NCBI RefSeq assembly: GCF_000375585.1
Contig: NZ_AQWP01000003.1
Location: 82,839-146,838, forward strand
From: Sinorhizobium meliloti 4H41
GTDB taxonomy: Bacteria; Pseudomonadota; Alphaproteobacteria; Rhizobiales; Rhizobiaceae
DNA length: 64,000 bases
Direction of reading: 5' to 3'
Numbering within the stretch: the stretch's first letter is position 1; each line of letters starts with the position of its first letter. Made by a program: the position numbers and the translations under genes. This document shows, piece after piece, positions 52,884 to 60,481 of this stretch. The notes under the pieces were generated by a model. That model saw only the letters and a list, made by a program, of their open reading frames with translations. It made no database searches and had not been told where the DNA came from.

Positions 52884-54845
52884 TCAATGCTCGTTGGCCG
52901 GCGTTCCGTGAGCGGTGACGATCGCCTGGGCTTCCTTGCCGTAGAGTTCCTCGAAATGATCGAAACTCTTGGAAAAATAGCCGATGCCCTGGGTGGCGGA
53001 TCTGAGCGAGCGCGCCAGGTCGTCGAGCGCGCTGCCGGGCAGAAGGGCGCGGAAGATGTCCCAGCCTTTCGCCGCTTCGTCCCGATCGAAGCCCAGCACC
53101 TGGCCCTTCAACGAGGCAACGATCGGCACGAGACTGCCCGAATAGACCGACGGGACATGGATTTCGACGCGAAAGACCGGCTGCATCAGTACGGAGGCGG
53201 CCTGCGACAGCGCCTGCCGGACGCCAAGCTTGCCGGCCGTGCGGAACGCATATTCCGAGCTGTCGACCGAATGGTGCTGGCCGTCGGTGAGCAGCACGCC
53301 GACATCGATGACCTTGAAGCCGAGGGGTCCCTTCTCCATCGCCTCGCGTGCGCCCGCCTCGACCGCAGGGATGTAATTGCGCGGCACGGCACCACCCTTG
53401 ACCGTCTCGGCAAAGGAAAATCCGTCGCCTCGCCCGTTCGGATGGACGCTGAGCTTCACATCCGCGAATTGCCCGGCCCCGCCGGTCTGCTTGCGATGGC
53501 GGTAATGAACGTCCGAGGACTTCGAAACGGTCTCCCGGTAGATCGGGCTCGGCGGCCGGTCGCTCACCTCGACATGGAAAACGTCCGACAACGTCCTGCA
53601 GACCTCGCGCAGATGCACCGGGCCTTGGGCGCAAACGAGCTGCGCCCCTGTCCCCTCCTCCTGCATCACCTTCAGGCCGCGATCTGTCTCGGCGAGTTTC
53701 GCAAGGGTCTCGGAGAGCTTGGTCTCGTCGCGTTCGCTCGCCGGCACCAGTATCCGCTCGAGCATGGGGTTCGGGGGGGTCGTCCAGTCGGGCGGAGCGA
53801 GGGCGGCACCGGCCGTTAACAGCGAGGGGACCGGCAGGTGGTCGGATTTGACCGCTCCGAAGAGCTGGCCCGCTTCAGTCACACCCGAGCCGATGGGCCG
53901 GCCGCTTGCGGGATCCTGCAGAGCGCCGAGGCTTCCGCCGCCGAGCGTCGCCCCCTGCTTCACTCCGTTCTGGAGAGCGCGGGCAAGAACCGTCTTGCCG
54001 ACGCTCTGGCGATAATGGGCATGGAAACTGACCGCGAGGAGCGTCGCCTCGTCGACGCCGGCACCCGCGGCAAGGCGTTTTCTCAGCGCCTCAGCGCGCG
54101 GGGCCTCGTGGCGGAGCGCCTTCATCAGCCGCATCAGGCCGTTGCCGTGGCCGGCGGAGCCGAGGAGCACCGGAATGATCTTGTTTTCGTTCAGAACCCG
54201 TGTCGAGATCGAATAGATCGCGTCGCTGGCCGGCTCGCGGTCCTCGATGAGCTCTTCCAGCAGCCAATCGTCGAATTCCGAAAGGTGCTCGAGAAGCTCC
54301 GCGCGTGCCTCGTGTTCGCGCTCGACCGCGCTTTCGGGGATCTCGAAGAGAGAGGAAGGCTGTCCCTCGCGATAACGCCAAGCCCGCTCCGAGATCAGAT
54401 CGCAGCTGCCGATGATCCTGTCGCCGTCGCGGATGGGAATCTGCCGCAGGATGAGCGGGCGGCTGCAGAAATCCTGCAGGGCGGCGACGATGTCCCTTAT
54501 GCGCCCTCGCGGCTCGTCCATGCGGTTGATGAAGAGGATGCATGGCGTGCCGGACGCCTCGATCATGCGCAAGTAAGGGGCGGCGAGAACCGCCTCGTCC
54601 AGTATCGGTGAAACACAGAGAACACATGCGTCGCTCGCGAGCAGCGCATGCTGCGCATGCGCCAGGGCCTCGTTATTGCCGGGAACGTCGAGCGCGCACC
54701 AGGCCTCGCCGCCGAATTCGAATTCGGTGAAGCCCAGTCCATATGGCGTAACTGATTTTTTCGGCTCGCCTCCCAGCGAGCCCACCCTCTCCACGAGCGT
54801 GGATTTTCCGATCTGCGAAGGACCGAGTACAGTAAAGCAGCGCAT
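52884..54845 (-). CDS. Elongation factor G-like GTPase (paralogue)
   Basis: 653 residues with the EF-G domain order but divergent GTPase motifs: P-loop GPSQIGKST, DVPGN (for DxPG), NRMD (for NKxD); the later EF-G parts are present (VHYRHRKQTGGAGQFADVKL, RNYIPAVEAGAREAMEKGPLGFKVIDVGVLLTDGQHHSVDSSEYAFRTAGK). Such EF-G-like proteins accompany the normal FusA in many bacteria; their role is uncertain. Upstream on the same strand is the HutC-like regulator gene, 119 bases away. Confidence 0.9.
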   Translation of the reverse strand: MRCFTVLGPSQIGKSTLVERVGSLGGEPKKSVTPYGLGFTEFEFGGEAWCALDVPGNNEALAHAQHALLASDACVLCVSPILDEAVLAAPYLRMIEASGTPCILFINRMDEPRGRIRDIVAALQDFCSRPLILRQIPIRDGDRIIGSCDLISERAWRYREGQPSSLFEIPESAVEREHEARAELLEHLSEFDDWLLEELIEDREPASDAIYSISTRVLNENKIIPVLLGSAGHGNGLMRLMKALRHEAPRAEALRKRLAAGAGVDEATLLAVSFHAHYRQSVGKTVLARALQNGVKQGATLGGGSLGALQDPASGRPIGSGVTEAGQLFGAVKSDHLPVPSLLTAGAALAPPDWTTPPNPMLERILVPASERDETKLSETLAKLAETDRGLKVMQEEGTGAQLVCAQGPVHLREVCRTLSDVFHVEVSDRPPSPIYRETVSKSSDVHYRHRKQTGGAGQFADVKLSVHPNGRGDGFSFAETVKGGAVPRNYIPAVEAGAREAMEKGPLGFKVIDVGVLLTDGQHHSVDSSEYAFRTAGKLGVRQALSQAASVLMQPVFRVEIHVPSVYSGSLVPIVASLKGQVLGFDRDEAAKGWDIFRALLPGSALDDLARSLRSATQGIGYFSKSFDHFEELYGKEAQAIVTAHGTPANEH

Positions 54846-54964
54846 CGGCGTTCCTCCCTCTGCCAGGATGACACTGCAGACAGGATGCCCTTCGACGAGC
54901 CAAAGCGCCAGAGATTGGTGCTTTTTCTTGCAAAAATTGCGCCGTTAGCAGGAATTGACGCGGT

Positions 54965-55651
54965 CTATGCGGGCGCGCTCGGCGCGAACTCCGCAATGAG
55001 CTCGTGGCGATCTCCGGGATAGGTGAGCAGCACGCTGGTGACCGGTACGCCGCCGCTCCAGGTCCGTCGCTCGATGACGAGACAGGCCGCGCCGACCGCC
55101 ACTTCGAGCGCCTGGGCCGTCGGGCGGCTCGCCGCGACGGCCCTGATGCGATGTTCCGCGGTGCTCCAGGGCACTTTACCGAGCAGCCACGAGCCCGGGG
55201 CAGCGGTCTCGAAGGTCTCGGTCTCGGCTTCCGGCACCGCCGAAAGATTGATCAACCGCTCCTCGAGGCAGAAAACCCGGCCGCCGGCAAAATGGCGGCA
55301 GGTGATATCGAGAAGCCGCGACGAGAGAGGCAGATCGATGCGCCCCTCATCGCCGGCACGCATCTTGCGCACCGCTCGCTCGCCGAGACGATAGGCGTAG
55401 TCGAGCCCGAGGGACTGCACCTCCCGCTTGACGTCATGAATCTCCATTACCGCGGATTGGACCTGCGGAAAGCTGACATAGCTTCCAGACTTGCGCCGCC
55501 GCTCGATCAGTCCCCGCTTCACGAGCTCGCTCAGGGCCTTGTTCACGGTCATTCGCGAACAGCCGTATTGCTCCGTGAGTTCGTGCTCGAAAGGAATGCG
55601 GTACCCCGGCGGCCAGTCGCCGGAAAGAATGTGGCCCTCTACCTCGCTCAA
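54965..55651 (-). CDS. GntR/HutC-family regulator with UTRA domain
   Basis: 228 residues from a TTG start. Winged helix GDWPPGYRIPFEHELTEQYGCSRMTVNKALSELVKRGLIERRRKSGSYVS, then a UTRA ligand domain, very close to histidine-utilisation repressors (HutC). The family usually starts a few residues earlier (LHQKILSEVEG); in this frame only non-standard codons are available there, for example CTG 55672 with AGGA 7 bases upstream. No hut genes are in the window, so its ligand is open. Confidence 0.83.
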   Translation of the reverse strand: MSEVEGHILSGDWPPGYRIPFEHELTEQYGCSRMTVNKALSELVKRGLIERRRKSGSYVSFPQVQSAVMEIHDVKREVQSLGLDYAYRLGERAVRKMRAGDEGRIDLPLSSRLLDITCRHFAGGRVFCLEERLINLSAVPEAETETFETAAPGSWLLGKVPWSTAEHRIRAVAASRPTAQALEVAVGAACLVIERRTWSGGVPVTSVLLTYPGDRHELIAEFAPSAPA

Positions 55652-55675
55652 AATTTTCTGATGCAGTGACAGAGG

Positions 55676-56399
55676 CTGTTCCTGACGTTTTTCTTCGGTG
55701 TAGGCACGATTGCTGGAAATGGCGGGACCCTCGCTCGTAAACGACCCCGTACCTTACCCATTTCGCGCCAAGACGACAGCCCTCCCGCATGTTTCCCGAC
55801 GCATCGTCGCTTCAAGAGAAGGACTTGCGGCAGAGGCGTTTCAATAGAAGAGGTGCCACGGCGCCATGAAGGCGCGAGCCCACTCCCGATCCCCTCCGCC
55901 GTCACCCGGCGCGTTCTCCCGGTCGGGACGGTCGTTCGCCGGCTCCTTGCTCGCCAAGGGTTTGCGGGCCGCGCTGAAGGTGGAACAGCCGCTTCTCCTT
56001 CAACAGCTCCTGGCGTGTTGCGCTAAACAGGCGCAACGATGTCCTGCCGTGATGCAGGCATGGGACAAAGCGCCGGGTGGCATGAGCGCTATCAGCTCGG
56101 CCTTGATGCGGGAGCCATCCAAGGGCCGCCACCTCTTCCTTGTCCGCGTGATGTGTTGCGTTCAGCCGTCTTAGCGGGTCTCTTCGACACACGGTCTCCA
56201 TTCATCTGCATCGCCTCAGACCGTCACACATCGGAAAGCTGTAACCGGAGCTTGGCTTCACTCTGAACCTGCTGGATGCTGCTCCTTCGGATTCAACTGA
56301 CATCACCCGTCGCGCGTCTCGAGCCGTCAAATTGATCGTTGCAAACAGAGTGCAAGACCTTAAATTGATGCAAGGGACGTAGCACGGTCAGGCGGGAGA
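55676..56399. other. 724-base intergenic region, no supported gene
   Basis: It separates the HutC-like regulator gene from the MHYT-LytTR gene. A minus-strand frame at 55902-56201 shows a plausible helical stretch but no start signal or domain. Possibly a decayed gene. Confidence 0.4.
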
Positions 56400-57608
56400 A
56401 TGGTTGCAGGGCACGACCCCCTCCTGGTAGCGCTGTCGGTGGTGATCGCCATCCTGGGGGGATATACAGGGTTTGGGCTGGCGGCCCGTGTGCGCGGCAC
56501 CGGCAGTGCGGACCGCAGGCTGTTGCTTGCCTGCGCGGCCTTCTTCCTTGCCGTCGGCGTCTGGACCATGCATTTCGTCGCTATGCTGGCAGCGCCAATT
56601 CCCCTTGATGCCACCTATCTTGTCCTGCCAACGGTCGTATCCTTTCTGATCTGCCTCCTTGTCATGGGGGTTTCGCTGTTCTTCGTCTCGCTCAGCGAGC
56701 CTTCGAATGCGCGGGTCGTCGTCTCGGCATTGCTGCTCGGCCTAGGCATTGCCTCGATGCACTATGTTGGCATCCATGGACTAGCCGGCACCTTCCATAT
56801 CGAGCATCAGCGCGCAATGATTATGGCTTCCGCTGTGATCGCCGTAGGCGCGGCCTATGGCGGCCTGCGTATCTTTCTGGCCCGGCATGGCGGCATGCGG
56901 CTCGGGCTAAGCGCCACGGCATTCGGTATCGCTGTCTCCGGCATGCATTTTACCGCCATGCACGGCATGCGCTTCGTGCACGGCCCCCCCTTCACCCACG
57001 GGGCGATCGGACTGGCCGTTTCCCGAGAGGCTCTAGCCCTGGTCGTATTGCCTTTGTGTTTTCTGATTATCTTCGGCTTCCTACTGCTCCTCGTACCCGA
57101 ACCACGGTCCCGATCGCTGAATCCGGCGCCCGCCCAAGCCGATACAGACACCATAGATGCCCAGGCGACGGCTATTGACCGGAATGGTTTCGATGTCGAC
57201 GACGCGCAGACACAGAAGATGCGGCTAACGCACCGCCCTGTTGGACATGCCGGTGTCGCCGCGGTGACACGAGTGCCTGTCGAAGGGGCCGACGGAACCC
57301 GTTTCGTAGAGACCGGACGGATCCGCAGCATCAAGGCAAACGCCCACTATACACTCGTTCACGACGGAAGCCGGGAACGCATGTGTCCTTGGGCGATCTC
57401 ACAAGCCGAGGCGCGACTCGATCCCGACACGTTCATGCGAGTCCACCGCAGCCATATCGTGTCCATTCCCCTCGTCTCGTTGATCCGCAAGGAAGGCAAT
57501 GGTGCCGTGGTCGAGCTGGACGGAGAGGTGCCGCATCTCGTTCCTGTAAGCCGCGTTAAAATTGCCGAACTCAGAGCGCGTCTAGGGCTGGCCAGCCGCG
57601 GCGCATAA
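56400..57608 (+). CDS. MHYT membrane sensor with LytTR DNA-binding domain (CoxC/CoxH-like)
   Basis: 402 residues. The N-terminal part has seven hydrophobic helices with the MHYT repeats MHFVAM, MHYVGI, and MHFTAM; MHYT is proposed to bind copper and sense gases such as CO, O2 or NO. A linker is followed by a LytTR DNA-binding domain (IRSIKANAHYTLVHDGSRERMCPWAIS ... FMRVHRSHIVSIPLV). This one-component layout is that of CoxC and CoxH of carbon-monoxide oxidisers. No cox genes are nearby. The start codon at 56400 is the first codon of the frame (ATG). Confidence 0.9.
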   Translation: MVAGHDPLLVALSVVIAILGGYTGFGLAARVRGTGSADRRLLLACAAFFLAVGVWTMHFVAMLAAPIPLDATYLVLPTVVSFLICLLVMGVSLFFVSLSEPSNARVVVSALLLGLGIASMHYVGIHGLAGTFHIEHQRAMIMASAVIAVGAAYGGLRIFLARHGGMRLGLSATAFGIAVSGMHFTAMHGMRFVHGPPFTHGAIGLAVSREALALVVLPLCFLIIFGFLLLLVPEPRSRSLNPAPAQADTDTIDAQATAIDRNGFDVDDAQTQKMRLTHRPVGHAGVAAVTRVPVEGADGTRFVETGRIRSIKANAHYTLVHDGSRERMCPWAISQAEARLDPDTFMRVHRSHIVSIPLVSLIRKEGNGAVVELDGEVPHLVPVSRVKIAELRARLGLASRGA

Positions 57609-57806
57609 TTTCGAATCGCGGCACATAGGTCAGCATAGCTGACGCAATTCGTGCGCGCTTGGATGCGTTCCGTGGGTTTTCCGATGCTTCGTGCCACGGT
57701 TCGCTCCGGCCGTCTTGCGGGTTATTGGCTGTCAGGAACAGCTTGCCGCCGTTGTCTCCTGAAAAGTGTTGATCGCCAAGGATCCTACCGGGAAAGAAAG
57801 AATTGC

Positions 57807-58169
57807 ATGACCTTGAAGTCATCCAGCTTGAGCGTCGCGCCGCCGGCCGAGCTGCTCGGTCTCAGCCGCAGTCAGGTGCATATTCTGCCGCAAGCCTATG
57901 ACCGGATTGGCGCAGGCGGACTTGTCTCGAAGAAGCGAGGCCGGCTGAGCAACGGGCGCTACAGCGAGGATTTCCGGGCTTCGAAAATATCCAGGTATTT
58001 ATGGGCCGACTACGGTTTGGATCCACGCCGGCCTACTGAGAGGTTTATTTTAGCTCATCTGAATTTTCCTGCTGTTCGTATGAAGGAGCTGTATATTAAA
58101 GAAATGTCTGCCCCGCGAGATGAAGTGCTGAGATCGGAAAAAGTAATACTTATGGGTCGCAGGATTTAG
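57807..58169 (+). pseudogene. N-terminal remnant of a transposase (ISNCY-type helix-turn-helix region)
   Basis: The stretch AELLGLSRSQVHILPQAYDR, GLVSKKRGRLSNGRYSEDF matches the helix-turn-helix start of ISNCY-type transposases (usual form: RQVHRLLKxYRxxGAxGLVSKRRGRPSN). After about residue 75 the similarity ends and the frame turns AT-rich with a different ending. It lacks the integrase catalytic core. A decayed insertion sequence. Confidence 0.65.
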
Positions 58170-58171
58170 CC

Positions 58172-58372
58172 ATGACGAGGTTCTGCTTTGAAAGTCCGCC
58201 AACCGTCGATGCCGACGCGGTGTCATCCGAATGTGACCGCCAGTTGCGACATTTGATCGTTGAGATCGTAGAATCTGCGGCCGCGGTCGGGTGGCGACCA
58301 GAGGATATTCTTTTGTCGATGGTGGATATATCTTGGGAGATGTACGAGGAACGTCGAAGTAATCGAACTTAG
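58172..58372 (+). CDS. Small hypothetical protein (66 aa), relative of the 79-aa stress protein
   Basis: 66 residues, acidic. The core VEIVESAAAVGWRPEDILLS followed by MVDISWEMYEE parallels the AEEAGWSWQEIALAMLELTEQYVAAM of the 9272-9511 product. It follows the transposase remnant by 2 bases. No good promoter or function could be assigned. Confidence 0.55.
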   Translation: MTRFCFESPPTVDADAVSSECDRQLRHLIVEIVESAAAVGWRPEDILLSMVDISWEMYEERRSNRT

Positions 58373-58819
58373 TGGACCCTTTACTCCTGAAGTACCCCCG
58401 CCGGTATCGAGGGCGCCGTTTCACGCGAACTTGTGTGGCAAAAGGGCAACGTTTTTTATAACACATGAAGGCGCCGGAGTTCCCCAAAAAATCCGGGGTT
58501 TTCCAGAATACGTCCATCCACTAAAAATGCCCACCGTCAAACGATAATCAATCGGTCATTGTATTCGTGTTTTCGAGGGAGCGCTGAAAAACTCCGCGTA
58601 TCTGCATGGCCATTTTGTTTGAACCTATGCCTCGTGGAGGGCGGAGCGACACGCAGAATGATACGGCAGTAAGCGTTCGGTCACCAACAGGCAGTGCGGC
58701 GCAGCTTTTTTACTCACGAATTCCGCAATCGGGACCTAGGTCGATGCCACAAGTGGACTGTTTTGCCGGCGTTCTGAGGCAACAGTTCGACCGACAAACA
58801 ATACTGAGGCAAAGTTGGG
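58373..58819. other. 447-base AT-richer intergenic region before the AraC gene
   Basis: Contains a short plus-strand frame (58606-58836) without domain or good start. GGCGCCG-type short repeats and an AAAAAATCCGGGGTTTTCC segment are seen; nothing clearly functional. Confidence 0.4.
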
Positions 58820-59731
58820 ATGCAGCGAAGAAGTGAAGTCCCAAATTGCCGCTCTCCGATCGAGGGACGAAAAACAAGCGAGCACATCTTCGTTGGCATT
58901 CCGGAAAGCAGGGGGCCCCTCGTCATAACCGAGTGGGGTGCCGCTGCTCATGTTGTTCGGCCACCCGGATCGCATACGCTCAGGGCACGGGAGCATATGG
59001 TTGCGGTGATGCTCGCATCTTCGCCTGGGATAAAGGTGTCTTTCGACGATCACACCGTCCATGAATATGATGGCGATACCGGGGCGATATCGGTTATTCC
59101 TGCGAACACCGAGCGCAACGTGACGTGGTCTTCCACTTGCGAGAAAGTGATCGTTACCGTGCCGCCGCCGCGCTTGCTGGAGCTGGCGGCGCATGAGTTC
59201 GGGTCGGGTCAGGCGGTACTCCAAGCGCCCCCACTCGGTGTCATAGACCTTCGGGCGCTGCATCTCGCGGAAATGTTGAAGATGGAACTGGCACGCGAAG
59301 TTCCAAACAAGATTTATATCGAATCGCTTATCACCATCTTCGGCGTGCATATCGTCCGAAATTATACGGGCGTAGAAAAATTCCCGCCGAGCCGAAAGAG
59401 CGGGGGCGGCTTGTCGAATCGCAGTGCCCTGCGAGTCCGCGAGATGTTGGAATCAAGGTTTTCCAGCAAGATCACAGTGGCCGAGCTTGCGGCGGTCTCA
59501 GGTCTTTCGCCACGCCATTTCATCCAGGCGTTCACCAGGACCTTCGGCGAGCCTCCGCACAAATATGTTCTTCGGCTGCGCCTCAATTTTGCGGAAAAAC
59601 TCCTCGTCGAGAGCGTTCTGTCGATCGCCGAAGTCGCCCATCTGAGCGGATTTTCAGATCAGAGCCACATGACGGCGACCATGTCGAAATATAGGAACAG
59701 GACGCCGAGACAGGTGAGGCAGCAACGATGA
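58820..59731 (+). CDS. AraC-family transcriptional regulator
   Basis: 303 residues. The C-terminus has the AraC double helix-turn-helix (MLESRFSSKITVAELAAVSGLSPRHFIQAFTRTFGEPPHKYVLRLRL ... IAEVAHLSGFSDQSHMTATMSKYRNRTPRQVR). The N-terminal part is cupin-like (EHMVAVMLASSPGIKVSF, DGDTGAISVIPANTERNVTWS). Targets are unknown; the downstream small gene and autotransporter gene are candidates. The start at 58820 is the first ATG of the frame. Confidence 0.9.
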   Translation: MQRRSEVPNCRSPIEGRKTSEHIFVGIPESRGPLVITEWGAAAHVVRPPGSHTLRAREHMVAVMLASSPGIKVSFDDHTVHEYDGDTGAISVIPANTERNVTWSSTCEKVIVTVPPPRLLELAAHEFGSGQAVLQAPPLGVIDLRALHLAEMLKMELAREVPNKIYIESLITIFGVHIVRNYTGVEKFPPSRKSGGGLSNRSALRVREMLESRFSSKITVAELAAVSGLSPRHFIQAFTRTFGEPPHKYVLRLRLNFAEKLLVESVLSIAEVAHLSGFSDQSHMTATMSKYRNRTPRQVRQQR

Positions 59732-60022
59732 TATCCTATCGCCTCTGACCTTATGATCACGTGATGAATTAAACGATTGCGTCACAGAGATAATCCTCTC
59801 GCAGATTACCTGGCCATCTCTGCTCATCTCACTGACGATCGACGCTGATCGAGATTACGATCGTCGACGGGAATATCGGTTCACAGCTTGTGCGACAGAA
59901 TGGTCGCAATTGCTGCAAAGCAGGCGCAGACCGGATTTTTTTAAAAGGAATCCGGAATTTTGCAAAATACGTGAATCGACGGCTGTGCGTATCTTCGCGG
60001 CGACACAATCAGTTGGTGCGCC

Positions 60023-60481
60023 GTGAAAACTTGTGGCAATCATTCGGTGCGATGTATCGGGGACATTCAGTCCCCTGAAGCCGACGTCTTCGCCCCAAAG
60101 GTCGACGCGGCCTGGAGTGCGCTGCAGAGCCAATACGCTGGTCGGATAACCGAGGCTGAGGTTGACCATCTCTTCGCTTGTTTTGTGATTGGGCTGACCA
60201 CTCCGGACTACGCCGAGCAGGACCCCGCTCTCCATTTCGACCTCTGCCGTGCGCTTGTGGCGATCAAACTTCCGCCGGAGCGGGTGGAGGTTGTGCTTCA
60301 TTCAGTTCCAGAACCTACGCAGCCTTGGGTTGAGAGCGCCCGTCAGTTCCTCGAGAGCAAAGGCGTGAGCATGGGAAGCGAACTACGGCAGCATGCTCGC
60401 AACATTGAGGAACCCACGGGCGTAAATGTGAACTCCTCAGTCAGGGAACATTCGGGCAACAACGAGGGAAATGTACAATGA
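60023..60481 (+). CDS. Hypothetical protein (152 aa) coupled to the autotransporter gene
   Basis: 152 residues from a GTG start; helical and acidic (AWSALQSQYAGRITEAEVDHLFACFVIGLTTPDYAEQDPALHFDLCRALVAIKLPPERVEVVL), without signal peptide. No known domain. Its stop overlaps the autotransporter ATG (ATGA), so the two are translated in a coupled way, which suggests an assembly or regulatory role for the adhesin. This link is inference. Confidence 0.6.
   Translation: MKTCGNHSVRCIGDIQSPEADVFAPKVDAAWSALQSQYAGRITEAEVDHLFACFVIGLTTPDYAEQDPALHFDLCRALVAIKLPPERVEVVLHSVPEPTQPWVESARQFLESKGVSMGSELRQHARNIEEPTGVNVNSSVREHSGNNEGNVQ

Noticed and set aside
55902..56201. 99-aa minus-strand frame
   Set aside because: Some helical character but no start signal, domain or neighbour logic; could be a decayed gene at most.
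58606..58836. 76-aa plus-strand frame before the AraC gene
   Set aside because: No domain and poor start signals; overlaps the AraC start without coupling geometry.
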